A DNA stretch of 64,000 bases from Rhodococcus marinonascens NBRC 14363. Lineage in GTDB: Bacteria > Actinomycetota > Actinomycetes > Mycobacteriales > Mycobacteriaceae. Of this stretch, positions 1 through 9,416 are shown one piece after another. The position numbers were made by a program, and so were the translations under genes. Position 1 is the stretch's first letter, and the number at the start of each line of letters is the position of its first letter. A model generated the notes under the pieces. It was not told where the DNA came from. It made no database searches and worked only from the letters and a program-made list of their open reading frames with translations. The stretch spans positions 29,504-93,503 of the forward strand of contig NZ_BCXB01000022.1 in assembly GCF_001894885.1 (NCBI RefSeq). The letters are read 5' to 3'.

Positions 1-338
1 GCGACCACCATGTCGTTGAGCTTCCCCGTTGCCGTGGACGACAGGTCGGCGTGGGTGACGAGCGTGCCGTCGTCCTCGCGGCGGAGCAGCAGTCCCCGCT
101 CCATCGACACGATCAGCAGCCGGCCGTCGGGAAGCCAGCCCAGACCGGACGGCTCGTCTCCGTCGAGCGTGGCCTCGACCCGCACGTCGCCGGTCGTTCC
201 GATCGAGATCACCTCGTGGCGATACAGATCCGACACCCACACACGCCCGTCGCGCCACCGTGGGCACTCGAGAAAGGCGCGGTCGGCGACGACGGTATCG
301 ATGGTGACGGAGGAGCCGGACGTCTGGGAAGCGGTCAT
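1..338 (-). CDS. SMP-30/gluconolactonase/LRE-family protein, N-terminal part (runs off window)
   Basis: The minus strand opens at an ATG (336-338) behind a good GAAGGAA ribosome site and stays open to the window edge, about 112 codons. The residues around 24-45 read as the first blade of an SMP-30-type six-bladed propeller: an LECPRW segment, whose Glu would be a metal ligand in this family, followed by GRVWVSD and a second blade with GLGWLPDGRLL. Family members are Ca/Zn-dependent lactonases acting on aldonolactones. Given a LysR regulator just upstream on the same strand and the sugar-acid genes nearby, a sugar lactonase is plausible, but substrate cannot be read from this fragment. The C-terminal two thirds lies outside the window. 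Confidence 0.8.
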   Translation of the reverse strand, partial: MTASQTSGSSVTIDTVVADRAFLECPRWRDGRVWVSDLYRHEVISIGTTGDVRVEATLDGDEPSGLGWLPDGRLLIVSMERGLLLRREDDGTLVTHADLSSTATGKLNDMVV

Positions 339-457
339 GAGTATTCCTTCGCGTTCGAATGGCGCAACCATATCGCGCAATATGATGATTATAGTTATCG
401 TGATGCTCGTCACTCAACCCGGCGAAGGTAGAGAATCGCAAAGATCCAGGCCAGCTG

Positions 458-1402
458 TTACGGGTGTAAGTCCATGATGAATGCGTTCGCATGTGCGGCA
501 ATGTGGTCGTGCAGTCGGGCCACGGCTGCGGTTGGCCGGTGATGTCCTGTAGCGAGCCCGATGGCACGGTCGCGCACGCCGGACAGTGGAATGCTCACGA
601 GGTCGGGTTGAGGAGATTCGGCTGCTGGCAGCAGGGCGACGCCGAGGCCGTGAGCGACGAGAACTCGGATTGTCTCGAACTCGCTGATCTCGAACGCCAC
701 ACGTGGGACGAATCCGGTGTCGGAGCACCACAAGTCGAGGAGTCGGCGCAGGTGATAGGACGGCGGGCTGGCGATGAAGGACTCCTGTGCGAGATCGGCC
801 AGATCGACTTGTGCCCGGGCGGCGAGCGGATGTGTGCGTCCGACGTGCAGGAGGATTCGCTGACGTCCCAGGACTTTCGCGGGGAGGTCGTCGGGAGGTG
901 GGATCATCACAGCCAGGTCCAGGCGGCCGTCACGCACCATCTCGGCGAGTGCCTCGCCGTGGGCCTGGACGAGGTGTAGCCGGATCCGTGGTGCGGTTGC
1001 ATGGAACTCTGCGAGCATCGAGGGGATGCTCACCGGTCCGAGGGTGAGCGGAAAGCCGAAGCGCACGAGGCCGCTGTCGGGGTCGGCATTGCTGCGCACC
1101 ACGCTCACTGCGTCGCCGAGTGCCTGCACCAGGTGGTGGGTCCGTTCGTGGAGCTCGCGGCCCGCGACGGTAAGAGACACTCCGCGGCCGACCTGTTGGA
1201 ACAGTGGCACTCCCAGTGTCTGTTCCAAGGTCTTCAGGCGCCGGCTCAGTGACGATTGCGGTACGCCGAGTAGCGCGGCCGCGCGTGTGATGTGACTTTC
1301 TTGGGCGGCGGCATCGAAGGCGGCGAGTAACGGCACGATGCGTGCCACCTCCTCCAACGAGTATTCATCCATTATCGGATCGTAAACCCGTGAAAACTTC
1401 AT
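458..1402 (-). CDS. LysR-family transcriptional regulator
   Basis: A 314-residue protein of normal LysR length. An N-terminal winged helix-turn-helix spans about residues 20-78 (ITRAAALLGVPQSSLSRRLK, then LGVPLFQQVGRG), followed by a periplasmic-binding-like effector domain (VRFGFPLTLG, LDLAVMIPPP, VAHGLGVALLP). It is divergent from mqo with only 59 bp between, so it may control mqo; it also precedes the SMP-30 gene on its own strand. No clear ribosome site precedes the first ATG, and Met11 (codon at 1370-1372) is an alternative start. The effector is unknown. Confidence 0.9.
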   Translation of the reverse strand: MKFSRVYDPIMDEYSLEEVARIVPLLAAFDAAAQESHITRAAALLGVPQSSLSRRLKTLEQTLGVPLFQQVGRGVSLTVAGRELHERTHHLVQALGDAVSVVRSNADPDSGLVRFGFPLTLGPVSIPSMLAEFHATAPRIRLHLVQAHGEALAEMVRDGRLDLAVMIPPPDDLPAKVLGRQRILLHVGRTHPLAARAQVDLADLAQESFIASPPSYHLRRLLDLWCSDTGFVPRVAFEISEFETIRVLVAHGLGVALLPAAESPQPDLVSIPLSGVRDRAIGLATGHHRPTAAVARLHDHIAAHANAFIMDLHP

Positions 1403-1461
1403 TGGACGGATGGATTGTGGGGGAGCACTCTAGGGGCAACGACCAGTGAGCAGGAGGCCCC

Positions 1462-2958
1462 ATGAGCACAATCGGACCCGCCCCAACAGAACTCGGTAGC
1501 GACAGGCAGGTGCGCGATGTCGTCCTGGTCGGCGGGGGCATCATGTCCGCGACGCTTGGCGCGCTGCTGACCAAGCTGCAGCCCGAGTGGTCGGTGGTGA
1601 TGCTCGAACGGCTCGGCGAACTCGCGGGCGAAAGCTCCGGCCCGTGGAGCAACGCCGGCACAGGCCATTCCGGGCTGTGCGAGCTCAACTACATGCCCGA
1701 TGCGAGTGATTCGACGAAGGCCGAGTCCATCGGTCGCCAGTTCCACCTGTCACGACAGTTCTGGGCCTCCCTCGTTGCGGACGGCGACCTGCCAGCCCCC
1801 GCGTCGTTCATCAACCCGACGCCGCACATGGACGTCGTATTCGGGGAACGCGATGTTGCCTACCTGCGTGAACGATTCGCGACACTGCAAAGATCGCCGC
1901 TGTTCTCGGCGATGCAGTACACCGAAGACCCCGAAATGATCCGCCAGTGGGCACCGCTGATGATGGACGGCCGCACCGATACCTCATCGATGGCTGCAAC
2001 GCGCTACGAGGCCGGCACCGACATCGACTTCGGCGCACTGACCCGGGCCCTGGCGCGCAGCATGACTGACCGCGGCGCAGGCGTCCACCTGCGGCACGAG
2101 GTCATGGGTCTCTCGCGGGGTCCCGACGGCCTGTGGACCGTGACCGGCCGCGACCTGAACTCGGGACGTCGCTTCCGGATCCAGTCCCGGTTCGTCTTTG
2201 TCGGAGCCGGTGGGTACGCCCTCAAACTCTTTCAGAAGGCCAAGATTCCGGAAATATGCGGCTACACCGTGTTCCCTATCGGCGCTCAGTTCCTGCGCAC
2301 CGACAACCCCGCAGTCGTCGCGCAGCACGAAGCGAAGGTCTACAGCCAGGCCTCCGTCGGTGCGCCTCCCATGTCTGTCCCTCACCTCGACAAGCGCGTC
2401 GTCGACGGCCGCTCGTCGGTGATGTTCGGCCCCTACGCCACGTTCAGCACCAACCTTCTCAGGCATGGCAAACTCATCGACTTCTTCACCACCATCCGGT
2501 TCCGCAATATCGCAGTACTGCTCGCGGTCGGCATCCAGAACCTGTCGCTCGTGCGCTACCTGCTTGCTGAGCTGCTCGCGTCGCGGAAGCGAAAGTTCGC
2601 GCAACTGCAACGCTTCTACCCCGCGGCCGACCCCTCCGACTGGGTACTCGTGGAGGCAGGACAGCGAGCTCAGCTGATCAAGCCCGACCGTCGACGGATC
2701 GGTGTGCTGACCTTCGGGACCGAGTTGGTCACCGCCGCGGACGGCACCATCGCCGGACTCCTAGGCGCCTCACCCGGTGCGTCGATCGCCCCGTCCGTCA
2801 TGGTCGACCTCCTCGCCACCTGCTTCCCCGACCAGTGCCAACAGTGGGAGCCGACGTTGTACGAACTCATGCCAGGCTTGGCCGCGCCGGTGGACGCCGA
2901 CGAGCACACCGTGGACCGCAACCTCGACCACACCGGGCGACTCCTGGGCGTGGCGTAA
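1462..2958 (+). CDS. mqo: Malate:quinone oxidoreductase
   Basis: Membrane-associated FAD enzyme that oxidises malate to oxaloacetate and passes electrons to the quinone pool, bypassing NAD-dependent malate dehydrogenase in the TCA cycle. The 498-residue length fits the family. The N-terminus carries the FAD-binding VLVGGGIMSATLGALL motif, then ESSGPWSNAGTGHSGLCELN and YEAGTDIDFGALTR, all Mqo hallmarks; the C-terminal GLLGASPGASIAPSVM segment is the second dinucleotide-domain signature. An AGGAGG ribosome site lies 7-8 bases before the ATG. It stands alone, divergent from the LysR gene. Confidence 0.96.
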   Translation: MSTIGPAPTELGSDRQVRDVVLVGGGIMSATLGALLTKLQPEWSVVMLERLGELAGESSGPWSNAGTGHSGLCELNYMPDASDSTKAESIGRQFHLSRQFWASLVADGDLPAPASFINPTPHMDVVFGERDVAYLRERFATLQRSPLFSAMQYTEDPEMIRQWAPLMMDGRTDTSSMAATRYEAGTDIDFGALTRALARSMTDRGAGVHLRHEVMGLSRGPDGLWTVTGRDLNSGRRFRIQSRFVFVGAGGYALKLFQKAKIPEICGYTVFPIGAQFLRTDNPAVVAQHEAKVYSQASVGAPPMSVPHLDKRVVDGRSSVMFGPYATFSTNLLRHGKLIDFFTTIRFRNIAVLLAVGIQNLSLVRYLLAELLASRKRKFAQLQRFYPAADPSDWVLVEAGQRAQLIKPDRRRIGVLTFGTELVTAADGTIAGLLGASPGASIAPSVMVDLLATCFPDQCQQWEPTLYELMPGLAAPVDADEHTVDRNLDHTGRLLGVA

Positions 2959-3126
2959 CGCCCAGGCATCCACCCCGCCTAGGGATCTGGCCTCATGAGG
3001 ACGACACTGTGATCGATGAACTCTCCGGATATGCCCGACATTGGAGAGACCGTCAAATGCCTCCACCGCGCCGAATTACTTAGCTTCTCTCAGTATTTTT
3101 TCAGGACTTGATGGCATGCTGTTGCG

Positions 3127-3372
3127 ATGAGCTTGAAAAAGATCGTCGCGACAGTTGCGTTGGGCGGAGGGCTTGGCCTGGGCTCCCTAGGAGTCGGTGC
3201 AGGTCTGGCGAATGCGGACCCGGCGCCGCCACAGGGACCTCCCCCGAGCCCATCACAGCAGAGTACGAGCCCATGGGCGAAGTTCGGCTTAGGATATGGT
3301 GATCCCTGGTACAACTCCGGAGTAAACGATTCCTTGAACTTGGGGCTGCTGGGGCATCACGGCAACCATTGA
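3127..3372 (+). CDS. Small secreted proline/glycine-rich protein
   Basis: An 81-residue protein with a clear Sec signal peptide: positively charged MSLKK start, hydrophobic core (GGGLGLGSLGVGAGL) and an AxA-type cleavage site at LANADP near residue 30. The mature part of about 50 residues is rich in Pro, Gly and Ser, then turns aromatic (SPWAKFGLGYGDPWY), ending in His/Asn. Small exported proteins of this style with an ANADP junction are common in mycobacteria and rhodococci and mostly of unknown function. The ribosome site is weak. No function assigned. Confidence 0.7.
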   Translation: MSLKKIVATVALGGGLGLGSLGVGAGLANADPAPPQGPPPSPSQQSTSPWAKFGLGYGDPWYNSGVNDSLNLGLLGHHGNH

Positions 3373-3512
3373 TCAGGGCAGCTGAAAGACGATCTCGTTG
3401 AGGCACACCGACGCCGCTCGGGGCCATCGGCACCCTGCCAATCGCACGAAACGTGAACCCGAAAACGTCAACGCGGTGTGCTCGTGAGCATCCGCGCAGT
3501 CGGCGGAGCCGC

Positions 3513-4709
3513 CTACTTCTGTTGCGCGAGTAGTTGGTCGACAGCACGCACGCTGAGGACGTGGTCGAGTGCCATCGTGGCACTGCCGACCACTCCCGAT
3601 AGTTCCCCGTGCGTCCAGGGTAGGATTTGAAGCTGTTGGGTTGCAACGGATATTGCGTTGCCGTAGAGAGTTTCGCGTAGCCCGGCGACGAAGGTGTCAT
3701 ACGCCTGTGCCATGTCGCCGCCCACGATCAGAACCTCCGGGTTGAGCAGATTGACCGCCCCGGACAAAACCTCGCCGATCCGGCGCCCGCTCTCGCGGAT
3801 CATTCGCCGAGCGTCGGCATCGCCCGCCAGGGCAAGTGCGATCACGTCACGGATGTGAGTGATCTCGCGTCCCTGCTCCTGCAGGTTGCGTACCAGCGCC
3901 CACCCGCCGGCCACTGCTTCGATGCATCCCACGTCGCCGCAGCGGCATATCATGCCGTGTGCCGCTGCGGTTTTCGTGTGCCCGATCTCGCCGGCCGCGC
4001 CGAGGGCGCCGCGCTGGAGTGCGCCACCGGATACGACGCCCGCCCCGAGTCCGGTGGATGCTTTGATCAGCAGCATGTCGGCGAAGTCGCGGCGGTCTCC
4101 TCGCCGCTCCGCGAGAACCATTACGTTGGCGTCGTTGTCGACGAATATCGGTGCGTCGGTTACCTCGGCGAGGAACGGTTGAAGAGGGACGCCGTCCCAG
4201 CCCGACATCATGGGGGAGTTGAGGCTGCACCCGCGCTGGGTGTCGACGGTTCCAGGGAGACTGATCCCGATCCCGACCGTCCGTCTCGCGTTCTCGCCCA
4301 GACTCTTGCGCAGCGCGACGAGACGCTGGGCGATGACGGGCATCAACTCGGCCGGACTGGCACCGATCTCTTGTTCCACATCCTCGGCGACGATGACGTC
4401 GCCGGCGAGGTCGCAGACTGCCAGTTGGGTGCGACTCCGGCCGATGGCCGCCGACAGCACCACACCCGCACGTACATGAAACGACAACTTCGCCGGCGGC
4501 CGGCCGCCGGTCGAAATGCCCTCCTCGCGTTCGGCGACGAGTCCCGACGCCTGCAGCGTCGCCACCCGTGCCGCGACAGCCGTGCGGGAGAGGCCGGTGA
4601 GGTTCCCGATCTCGGTGCGCGTCGTGGCTTGACCGGCGCGAATGAGGGCGAAGACGTCGCCACCCGTCGCCGGGGTGGTCGTCGAGCGAAGCGTCCGCAT
4701 GTTGGTCAT
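3513..4709 (-). CDS. ROK-family repressor, probable regulator of the zwf-edd-eda operon
   Basis: A 398-residue NagC/XylR-type regulator. Residues about 20-75 form a winged helix-turn-helix (RTEIGNLTGLSRTAVAARVA). The rest is an actin-like ROK sugar-kinase fold with GIGISLPGTVD, VDNDANVMVLAE, the LGAAGEIGH loop and a complete ROK zinc signature CRCGDVGCIE. Repressors of this group release DNA on binding a sugar or sugar phosphate. It is divergent from the Entner-Doudoroff operon with 142 bp between, so control of that operon is the natural inference. Confidence 0.9.
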   Translation of the reverse strand: MTNMRTLRSTTTPATGGDVFALIRAGQATTRTEIGNLTGLSRTAVAARVATLQASGLVAEREEGISTGGRPPAKLSFHVRAGVVLSAAIGRSRTQLAVCDLAGDVIVAEDVEQEIGASPAELMPVIAQRLVALRKSLGENARRTVGIGISLPGTVDTQRGCSLNSPMMSGWDGVPLQPFLAEVTDAPIFVDNDANVMVLAERRGDRRDFADMLLIKASTGLGAGVVSGGALQRGALGAAGEIGHTKTAAAHGMICRCGDVGCIEAVAGGWALVRNLQEQGREITHIRDVIALALAGDADARRMIRESGRRIGEVLSGAVNLLNPEVLIVGGDMAQAYDTFVAGLRETLYGNAISVATQQLQILPWTHGELSGVVGSATMALDHVLSVRAVDQLLAQQK

Positions 4710-4851
4710 TCAACCAACAGGACGCGTGCCTGACAACGCTATCCCCCGATCTTTGTTCAGGAAAAGCCTTAAGTATGTGTTGATCGAAAGCGAAAGGTGG
4801 CCTACTGTCGTCGGCGATGGCCCACAAAGCCAGCTTTCGGAAAGGGATGAC
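4710..4851. promoter_or_regulatory. Divergent control region between ROK repressor and zwf
   Basis: This 142-bp stretch must hold the promoters of both the ROK gene and zwf-edd-eda. It contains a locally AT-rich stretch around 4755-4795, in contrast to its surroundings. I do not see a convincing perfect palindrome, so no operator is assigned. Confidence 0.4.
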
Positions 4852-6330
4852 ATGCCACCAGCGACCACCGTGGAACCCTGCGATTTCGTCGTGTTCGGAG
4901 GAACCGGCGACCTTGCGGTTCGCAAGCTCCTTCCCGCGCTCTACCTGCGGGATCGGGACGGCCAACTGCCCGCTGAAACCCGTGTGGTCGGTGCCTCGAG
5001 GGCAGGCCTCGACACAGCTGGTTACCGCGACAAGATGCGGGGAGAGCTCGAGCGGTTCGTATCCGACGATCAGCTGGATTCGGAGACTCTCGTGCGATTT
5101 GTCAATCGGCTCGAATACGTCAGTGTCGATGTCGCGGATCCGGCAAACTGGGGCGGCCTGAACGACTGTCTGGCGCTCCGGGAAGGCGCGATCCGGGTGT
5201 TCTACCTCGCGTGCGCTCCGGCCCTGTTCGGGCCGATCTGCGAGAACCTTGCGCTCGAGGACCTCGTCGACGCGAAGTCCCGCGTCGTGCTGGAGAAGCC
5301 GATCGGACACGACCTCGACTCGGCGCGTGCCGTCAACGAGGCGGTCGGCGCCGTTTTCGAGGAGTCGCAGATCTTCCGCATCGACCACTACCTCGGCAAG
5401 GAGAGCGTCCAGAACCTACTGGTCACTCGCTTCGCCAATACGTTCCTCGAACCCCTGTGGAATTACACGTCCATCGACCATGTGCAGATCAACGTCGTCG
5501 AATCGCTCGGAGTCGGAAGCCGCGGCGGTTACTACGAGTCGGCGGGTGCGCTCCGCGACATGTTGCAGAACCACCTGTTGCAGCTGCTGTGCCTCGTCGC
5601 GATGGAGCCTCCCACCTACGTCGATCGCGAGACCGTGCGAGACGAGAAGCTCAAGGTGCTGCAGGCGCTCAAGCAGATTACCTACGATGACCTCGAAAAA
5701 TGCGTCGTATCAGGCCAGTACGGCCCAGGACTTGCCGACGGCGTGGCCGTGCCCGGGTACCAACAGGAGGTCGAGAACCCGGAAAGCCAGACAGAGACGT
5801 TCATCGCCGTCAAGGCCGAGATCCAGAACTGGCGCTGGGCCGGCGTGCCGTTCTACCTGCGTACCGGCAAGCGCATGGACCGTCGGTGCTCGGAGATCGT
5901 GGTGCAGTTCAAGTCCGTCCCGCACTCCATGTTCCCGGGAAGCGAGGGGCACAGTGAGCCCAACCGCCTGGTCATCCAACTACAGCCCCACGAGGGCATG
6001 CGCCTGCACATGACGGCGAAGGAGCCGGGCCCCGGCGGTATCCGGTTCAAGCCGGTGTCGCTGGACCTCAACTACATCGAGACATTCAAGCGTCCCTCGC
6101 CCGACGCCTACGAGCGCTTGTTGATGGATGTGGTCCGGGGTAACCCGACCCTGTTCATGCGCCGAGACGAGGTGGAGGCCGCCTGGGAGTGGGTCGAGCA
6201 GATCCTCGTCGGCTGGGACGTGTCCGAGCGCGGCCCGCGCTGCTACCCCGCGGGTACCAACGGACCGACCGACGCGACCACCCTGATCGAGCGCGACGGA
6301 CGCGCCTGGCACGAAGGAGTCACCGCATGA
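4852..6330 (+). CDS. zwf: Glucose-6-phosphate 1-dehydrogenase
   Basis: Oxidises glucose 6-phosphate to 6-phosphogluconolactone with reduction of NAD(P). The 492-residue protein has the Rossmann [11 protein letters not shown] motif at residues 16-26 and the substrate/catalytic signature DHYLGKE at 178-184. The frame is open further upstream, but the ATG at 4852 is preferred because a GGAAAGGGA ribosome site precedes it and homologues begin just before the nucleotide-binding strand. The stop overlaps the edd start (ATGA). First gene of a zwf-edd-eda Entner-Doudoroff operon facing the ROK repressor. Confidence 0.96.
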   Translation: MPPATTVEPCDFVVFGGTGDLAVRKLLPALYLRDRDGQLPAETRVVGASRAGLDTAGYRDKMRGELERFVSDDQLDSETLVRFVNRLEYVSVDVADPANWGGLNDCLALREGAIRVFYLACAPALFGPICENLALEDLVDAKSRVVLEKPIGHDLDSARAVNEAVGAVFEESQIFRIDHYLGKESVQNLLVTRFANTFLEPLWNYTSIDHVQINVVESLGVGSRGGYYESAGALRDMLQNHLLQLLCLVAMEPPTYVDRETVRDEKLKVLQALKQITYDDLEKCVVSGQYGPGLADGVAVPGYQQEVENPESQTETFIAVKAEIQNWRWAGVPFYLRTGKRMDRRCSEIVVQFKSVPHSMFPGSEGHSEPNRLVIQLQPHEGMRLHMTAKEPGPGGIRFKPVSLDLNYIETFKRPSPDAYERLLMDVVRGNPTLFMRRDEVEAAWEWVEQILVGWDVSERGPRCYPAGTNGPTDATTLIERDGRAWHEGVTA

Positions 6331-8180
6331 CCGACCTAGGTAGTCGCACCGACGACATTCACCCCGTACTCGCCGCCGTCACCGAACGCATCATCGAGCG
6401 CAGCAGGACCGAGCGCACGATCTACCTGGACCGTATCCGGGAAGCAGGAAACCGAGGTCCCGCCCGCGGACGCCTGGCCTGCGCCAACCTCGCACACGGA
6501 TTTGCTGCCTCGGGCAAGGTGGACAAGGCTGCACTGCGCGGGATGGTGAAGCCCAACATTGCCATCGTCTCGTCCTACAACGACATGCTGTCGGCGCACC
6601 GGCCGTTCGAGGACTTCCCGAAGCGACTGAAGGCCGCTGTCATGGAGGCGGGTGGCATCGCCCAGTTCGCCGGTGGTGTTCCAGCCATGTGCGACGGCAT
6701 CACTCAGGGTCGTGACGGAATGCAACTGTCGCTGTTCAGCCGCGACGTCATCGCGATGGCGACGGCGATCGGACTGTCTCACGACATGTTCGACGGCGCA
6801 CTGATGCTCGGTGTCTGCGACAAGATCGTCCCGGGAATGCTCATCGGCGCACTGAGTTTTGGACACCTGCCGACGCTCTTCGTCCCGGCGGGACCGATGA
6901 CGTCCGGTTTGCCCAACAACGAGAAGTCCCGCGTGCGCCAGCTGTACGCGGAGGGCAAGGCCGACCGCGCCGAGTTGCTCGACGCCGAGGCGTCGTCGTA
7001 TCACGGCGTCGGGACCTGCACATTCTTCGGCACCGCCAACTCCAACCAACTCCTCATGGAGGTCATGGGCCTGCACTTGCCCGGTTCGAGTTTCGTGAAC
7101 CCCGATACGCCGTTGCGCGACGCCCTCACTTCGGAGGCGGGAAGGGTGGTCACCGGACTCACCGCGCTCGGTGACGACTACACCCCGGTCGGCGAGGTCG
7201 TGGACGAGCGCGCCGTGGTCAACGGTTGCGTCGCTCTGCTCGCCACGGGCGGTTCGACCAACCACACCATGCACCTCGTGGCGATCGCCCGGGCCGCCGG
7301 AATTACCCTCACCTGGGATGACCTGGATGAACTGTCGGCGGTAGTCCCACTTCTCGCCCGGATCTACCCGAATGGATCGGCCGACGTGAATCACTTCCAC
7401 GCGGCTGGCGGCCTCGGCTACGTGGTGTCGTCGATGCTCGACGCGGGACTGCTCCACGACGACGTCAAGACGGTCGTCGGACCGGGACTCCATCGCTACA
7501 CCGAGGAGCCGAAGCTGTCCGACGACGGCGTCGAATGGCAGCCGGGGACGCGAATCAGCCTCGACACCAGTGTGTTACGGGGTCCGGAAGATCCGTTCGA
7601 TATCAACGGTGGGCTCAAGATGCTCACCGGGAACCTGGGCACGTGCGTGATGAAGACATCGGCAGTCCACCAGGATCACCTCGTAGTGAGCGCTCCCGCC
7701 AAGGTTTTCGACGACCAACTCGACTTCCTCGCGGCATTCGAGTCGGGCACGCTGAACTGTGACTTCGTCGCCGTGCTCCGCTACCAGGGGCCGCGCGCCA
7801 ACGGAATGCCCGAATTGCACAAACTCACACCGGCGCTCGGTGTTCTGCAAGATCAGGGCCGTCAAGTCGCGCTGGTCACCGACGGTCGGATGTCCGGTGC
7901 CTCCGGCAAGGTTCCCGCAGCCATCCATCTCACCCCGGAAGCGGCCGTGGACGGACCGCTCACTCGGGTCCGGGACGGCGACATCATCACCGTCGATGCG
8001 GTGTCCGGTTCTGTGAATGTGCAGGTCGACGGCAGAGAGTTAGCTGCTCGTGCCATCACCGGGCGTACGCTGGGCGCCGACGAATGGGTCGGTACCGGAC
8101 GTGAGTTGTTCGCGGGCCTGCGTGCCGCGGTCGGCCCGGCGACACAGGGTGCCAGCGTCTTCCATCCGCAACCCGCCTGA
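6327..8180 (+). CDS. edd: Phosphogluconate dehydratase
   Basis: Converts 6-phosphogluconate to 2-keto-3-deoxy-6-phosphogluconate (KDPG), the signature Entner-Doudoroff step. At 617 residues it is of usual length for the IlvD/Edd family. Conserved cysteines for the iron-sulfur cluster are visible in AMCDGITQG (Cys122), GVCDKIVPG (Cys164) and [15 protein letters not shown]; the C-terminal [17 protein letters not shown] block is typical. The ATG overlaps the zwf stop and has a GAAGGAG site inside zwf, so translation is coupled. Confidence 0.96.
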   Translation: MTDLGSRTDDIHPVLAAVTERIIERSRTERTIYLDRIREAGNRGPARGRLACANLAHGFAASGKVDKAALRGMVKPNIAIVSSYNDMLSAHRPFEDFPKRLKAAVMEAGGIAQFAGGVPAMCDGITQGRDGMQLSLFSRDVIAMATAIGLSHDMFDGALMLGVCDKIVPGMLIGALSFGHLPTLFVPAGPMTSGLPNNEKSRVRQLYAEGKADRAELLDAEASSYHGVGTCTFFGTANSNQLLMEVMGLHLPGSSFVNPDTPLRDALTSEAGRVVTGLTALGDDYTPVGEVVDERAVVNGCVALLATGGSTNHTMHLVAIARAAGITLTWDDLDELSAVVPLLARIYPNGSADVNHFHAAGGLGYVVSSMLDAGLLHDDVKTVVGPGLHRYTEEPKLSDDGVEWQPGTRISLDTSVLRGPEDPFDINGGLKMLTGNLGTCVMKTSAVHQDHLVVSAPAKVFDDQLDFLAAFESGTLNCDFVAVLRYQGPRANGMPELHKLTPALGVLQDQGRQVALVTDGRMSGASGKVPAAIHLTPEAAVDGPLTRVRDGDIITVDAVSGSVNVQVDGRELAARAITGRTLGADEWVGTGRELFAGLRAAVGPATQGASVFHPQPA

Positions 8181-8191
8181 AGGAGTATCCA

Positions 8192-8818
8192 GTGACGAAC
8201 AGCCCCTCCCTCCTCGACCGTGTTCCGGTCATCCCCGTCGTCGTCGTGGACGACCTCGGCGATGCAGTGCCGATTGCCCGCGCACTGGTGGCCGGTGGCG
8301 TCCCGATGATCGAACTGACCCTGCGCACATCCTGCGCGCTCGGCGCCATCGAGGCGATCGCAAGCGACGTGCCCGAGATCTGCGTCGGCGCGGGCACGGT
8401 CGTGGAACCAGGGCAGGCTGCGCTCGCGGCCCGGGCCGGGGCGCAGTTCCTGGTGTCGCCGGGCAGCACCGAATCGCTGCTGAAGGCAATGACCGATACG
8501 GGCCTTCCGCACCTTCCCGGGGCGGCGACGGTCTCCGAGGTCCTGTTCCTCCTCGAACGCGGCTATCGGGAACTGAAGTTCTTCCCGGCGGAGGCATCCG
8601 GCGGTGCGAAGTTCCTCGGAGCAATTCACTCGCCGGTACCGGCAGCACGGTTCTGTCCCACTGGTGGTATATCGAAGTCCAACGTCGGAGACTATTTGGC
8701 GCTCCCCAATGTCGGGTGTGTGGGCGGATCATGGCTCACGCCGACAGAGGCGGTGAAGGCGAAGGACTGGGACCGGATCGCCGGGTTGACGAGGGAGGCA
8801 GCGGGGCTCGCTCGGTAG
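8192..8818 (+). CDS. eda: KDPG/KHG aldolase
   Basis: Splits KDPG to pyruvate and glyceraldehyde 3-phosphate, completing the Entner-Doudoroff route with zwf and edd. A 208-residue class I aldolase with GTG start after a GAAGGAG site, 11 bp behind edd. Catalytic residues are in place: Glu41 and Arg45 in MIELTLR, the VGAGTV loop, the Schiff-base Lys129 in RELKFFPAE, and the phosphate-binding CPTGGIS segment. Confidence 0.95.
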   Translation: MTNSPSLLDRVPVIPVVVVDDLGDAVPIARALVAGGVPMIELTLRTSCALGAIEAIASDVPEICVGAGTVVEPGQAALAARAGAQFLVSPGSTESLLKAMTDTGLPHLPGAATVSEVLFLLERGYRELKFFPAEASGGAKFLGAIHSPVPAARFCPTGGISKSNVGDYLALPNVGCVGGSWLTPTEAVKAKDWDRIAGLTREAAGLAR

Positions 8819-8874
8819 CCCGACTTGCGCGCGGTGTTGGTGTTCGTGCTGCCGTGGTTGAAGGAGAGGCCCTC

Positions 8875-8937
8875 ATGACGCGCACCGATTCGTTCCGGGC
8901 TCCCTGGTGCGGATCGGACGAGAAGTCACATGACTGA
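8875..8937 (+). CDS. Possible 20-residue leader peptide before the broken sugar porter
   Basis: An ATG follows a strong GAAGGAGAGG ribosome site and opens a 20-codon frame (MTRTDSFRAPWCGSDEKSHD) whose stop overlaps the start of the porter fragment at 8930. The ribosome site is much better than that of the porter, so the short frame is probably translated and may couple to it. It could also be the remnant start of another gene. No homology recognised. Confidence 0.3.
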   Translation: MTRTDSFRAPWCGSDEKSHD

Positions 8938-9164
8938 AGACGTCCCGTCGTCGAGTGCGGAGCCGCCCGGCGACATCGGAGAGGGGACGTCTGTTCCGGT
9001 TCGTATTGCAGCGATCGCCGCGCTCGGCGGGTTGCTGTTCGGGTACGGCACCGCGGTGATCAACGGCGCGTTGTCGGCGCTCGAGGACAGGTTCCAGGTC
9101 GATGCCGGTGTGCTCGGATTCGTGATGGCATCGGCGCTGCTCGGCGCAGCGGTGGGCGCGCTGC
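8930..9164 (+). pseudogene. Truncated MFS sugar porter (N-terminal fragment)
   Basis: The first ~78 codons read as the start of a sugar-porter-family MFS protein: AAIAALGGLLFGYGTAVINGAL (helix 1), a short loop, then VLGFVMASALLGAAVGALL (helix 2). After GALL, where the family continues with the GRLADRxGR loop, the reading becomes unrelated, so the gene is broken at about 9161-9165. Intact members have about 450-480 residues and 12 helices. Lying directly behind zwf-edd-eda, the intact ancestor was probably the sugar uptake gene of this operon. Codons downstream to 9277 stay open but encode no transporter sequence. Confidence 0.75.
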
Positions 9165-9165
9165 T

Positions 9166-9305
9166 TCTATTACTCCAGCATTCTGTGGGAGTCCGTCGGT
9201 TTCGACGAGTCGCCGGTCGCCGTAGCCGAGTTCGCGCGGCTCGATGCGGAGCGGAAGGCCGTGCTCTGTGGTCTTGACCGAGATGGTGCCGGAGCGGTCG
9301 CTCAT
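9166..9305 (-). pseudogene. N-terminal fragment of a small conserved actinobacterial protein
   Basis: On the minus strand an ATG at 9303-9305 opens MSDRSGTISVKTTEHGLPLR followed by IEPRELGYG, with third-position G/C coding bias. The TTEHGLP..I.PREL pattern resembles the start of small actinobacterial hypothetical proteins (YbaB/ESX-associated type), but I cannot name the family with confidence. It loses similarity where it meets the broken sugar porter, so both are debris on either side of one junction. Confidence 0.3.
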
Positions 9306-9372
9306 CGTGGCGGCCGTTCTCCCGCAAGCGGATGCACAGGCACACGAGGAACTGACACCGAGAACGCCGAAA

Positions 9373-9404
9373 CGGCCCGCCACCTCATCCGAGGTGGCGG
9401 GCCG
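9373..9404 (-). terminator. Strong hairpin terminator behind the pentapeptide-repeat gene
   Basis: A perfect 14-bp stem (9373-9386 with 9391-9404) with a 4-base loop. On the minus strand it lies 12 bases past the stop of the pentapeptide-repeat gene and is followed by a short T-rich run, fitting an intrinsic terminator for that gene. Confidence 0.8.
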
Positions 9405-9416
9405 TCTGGTTTCGAG

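Noticed and set aside
3847..5388. A 513-codon minus-strand open frame
   Set aside because: Covers parts of the ROK gene and zwf in the wrong frame, with Arg/His-rich composition; an artefact of high GC.
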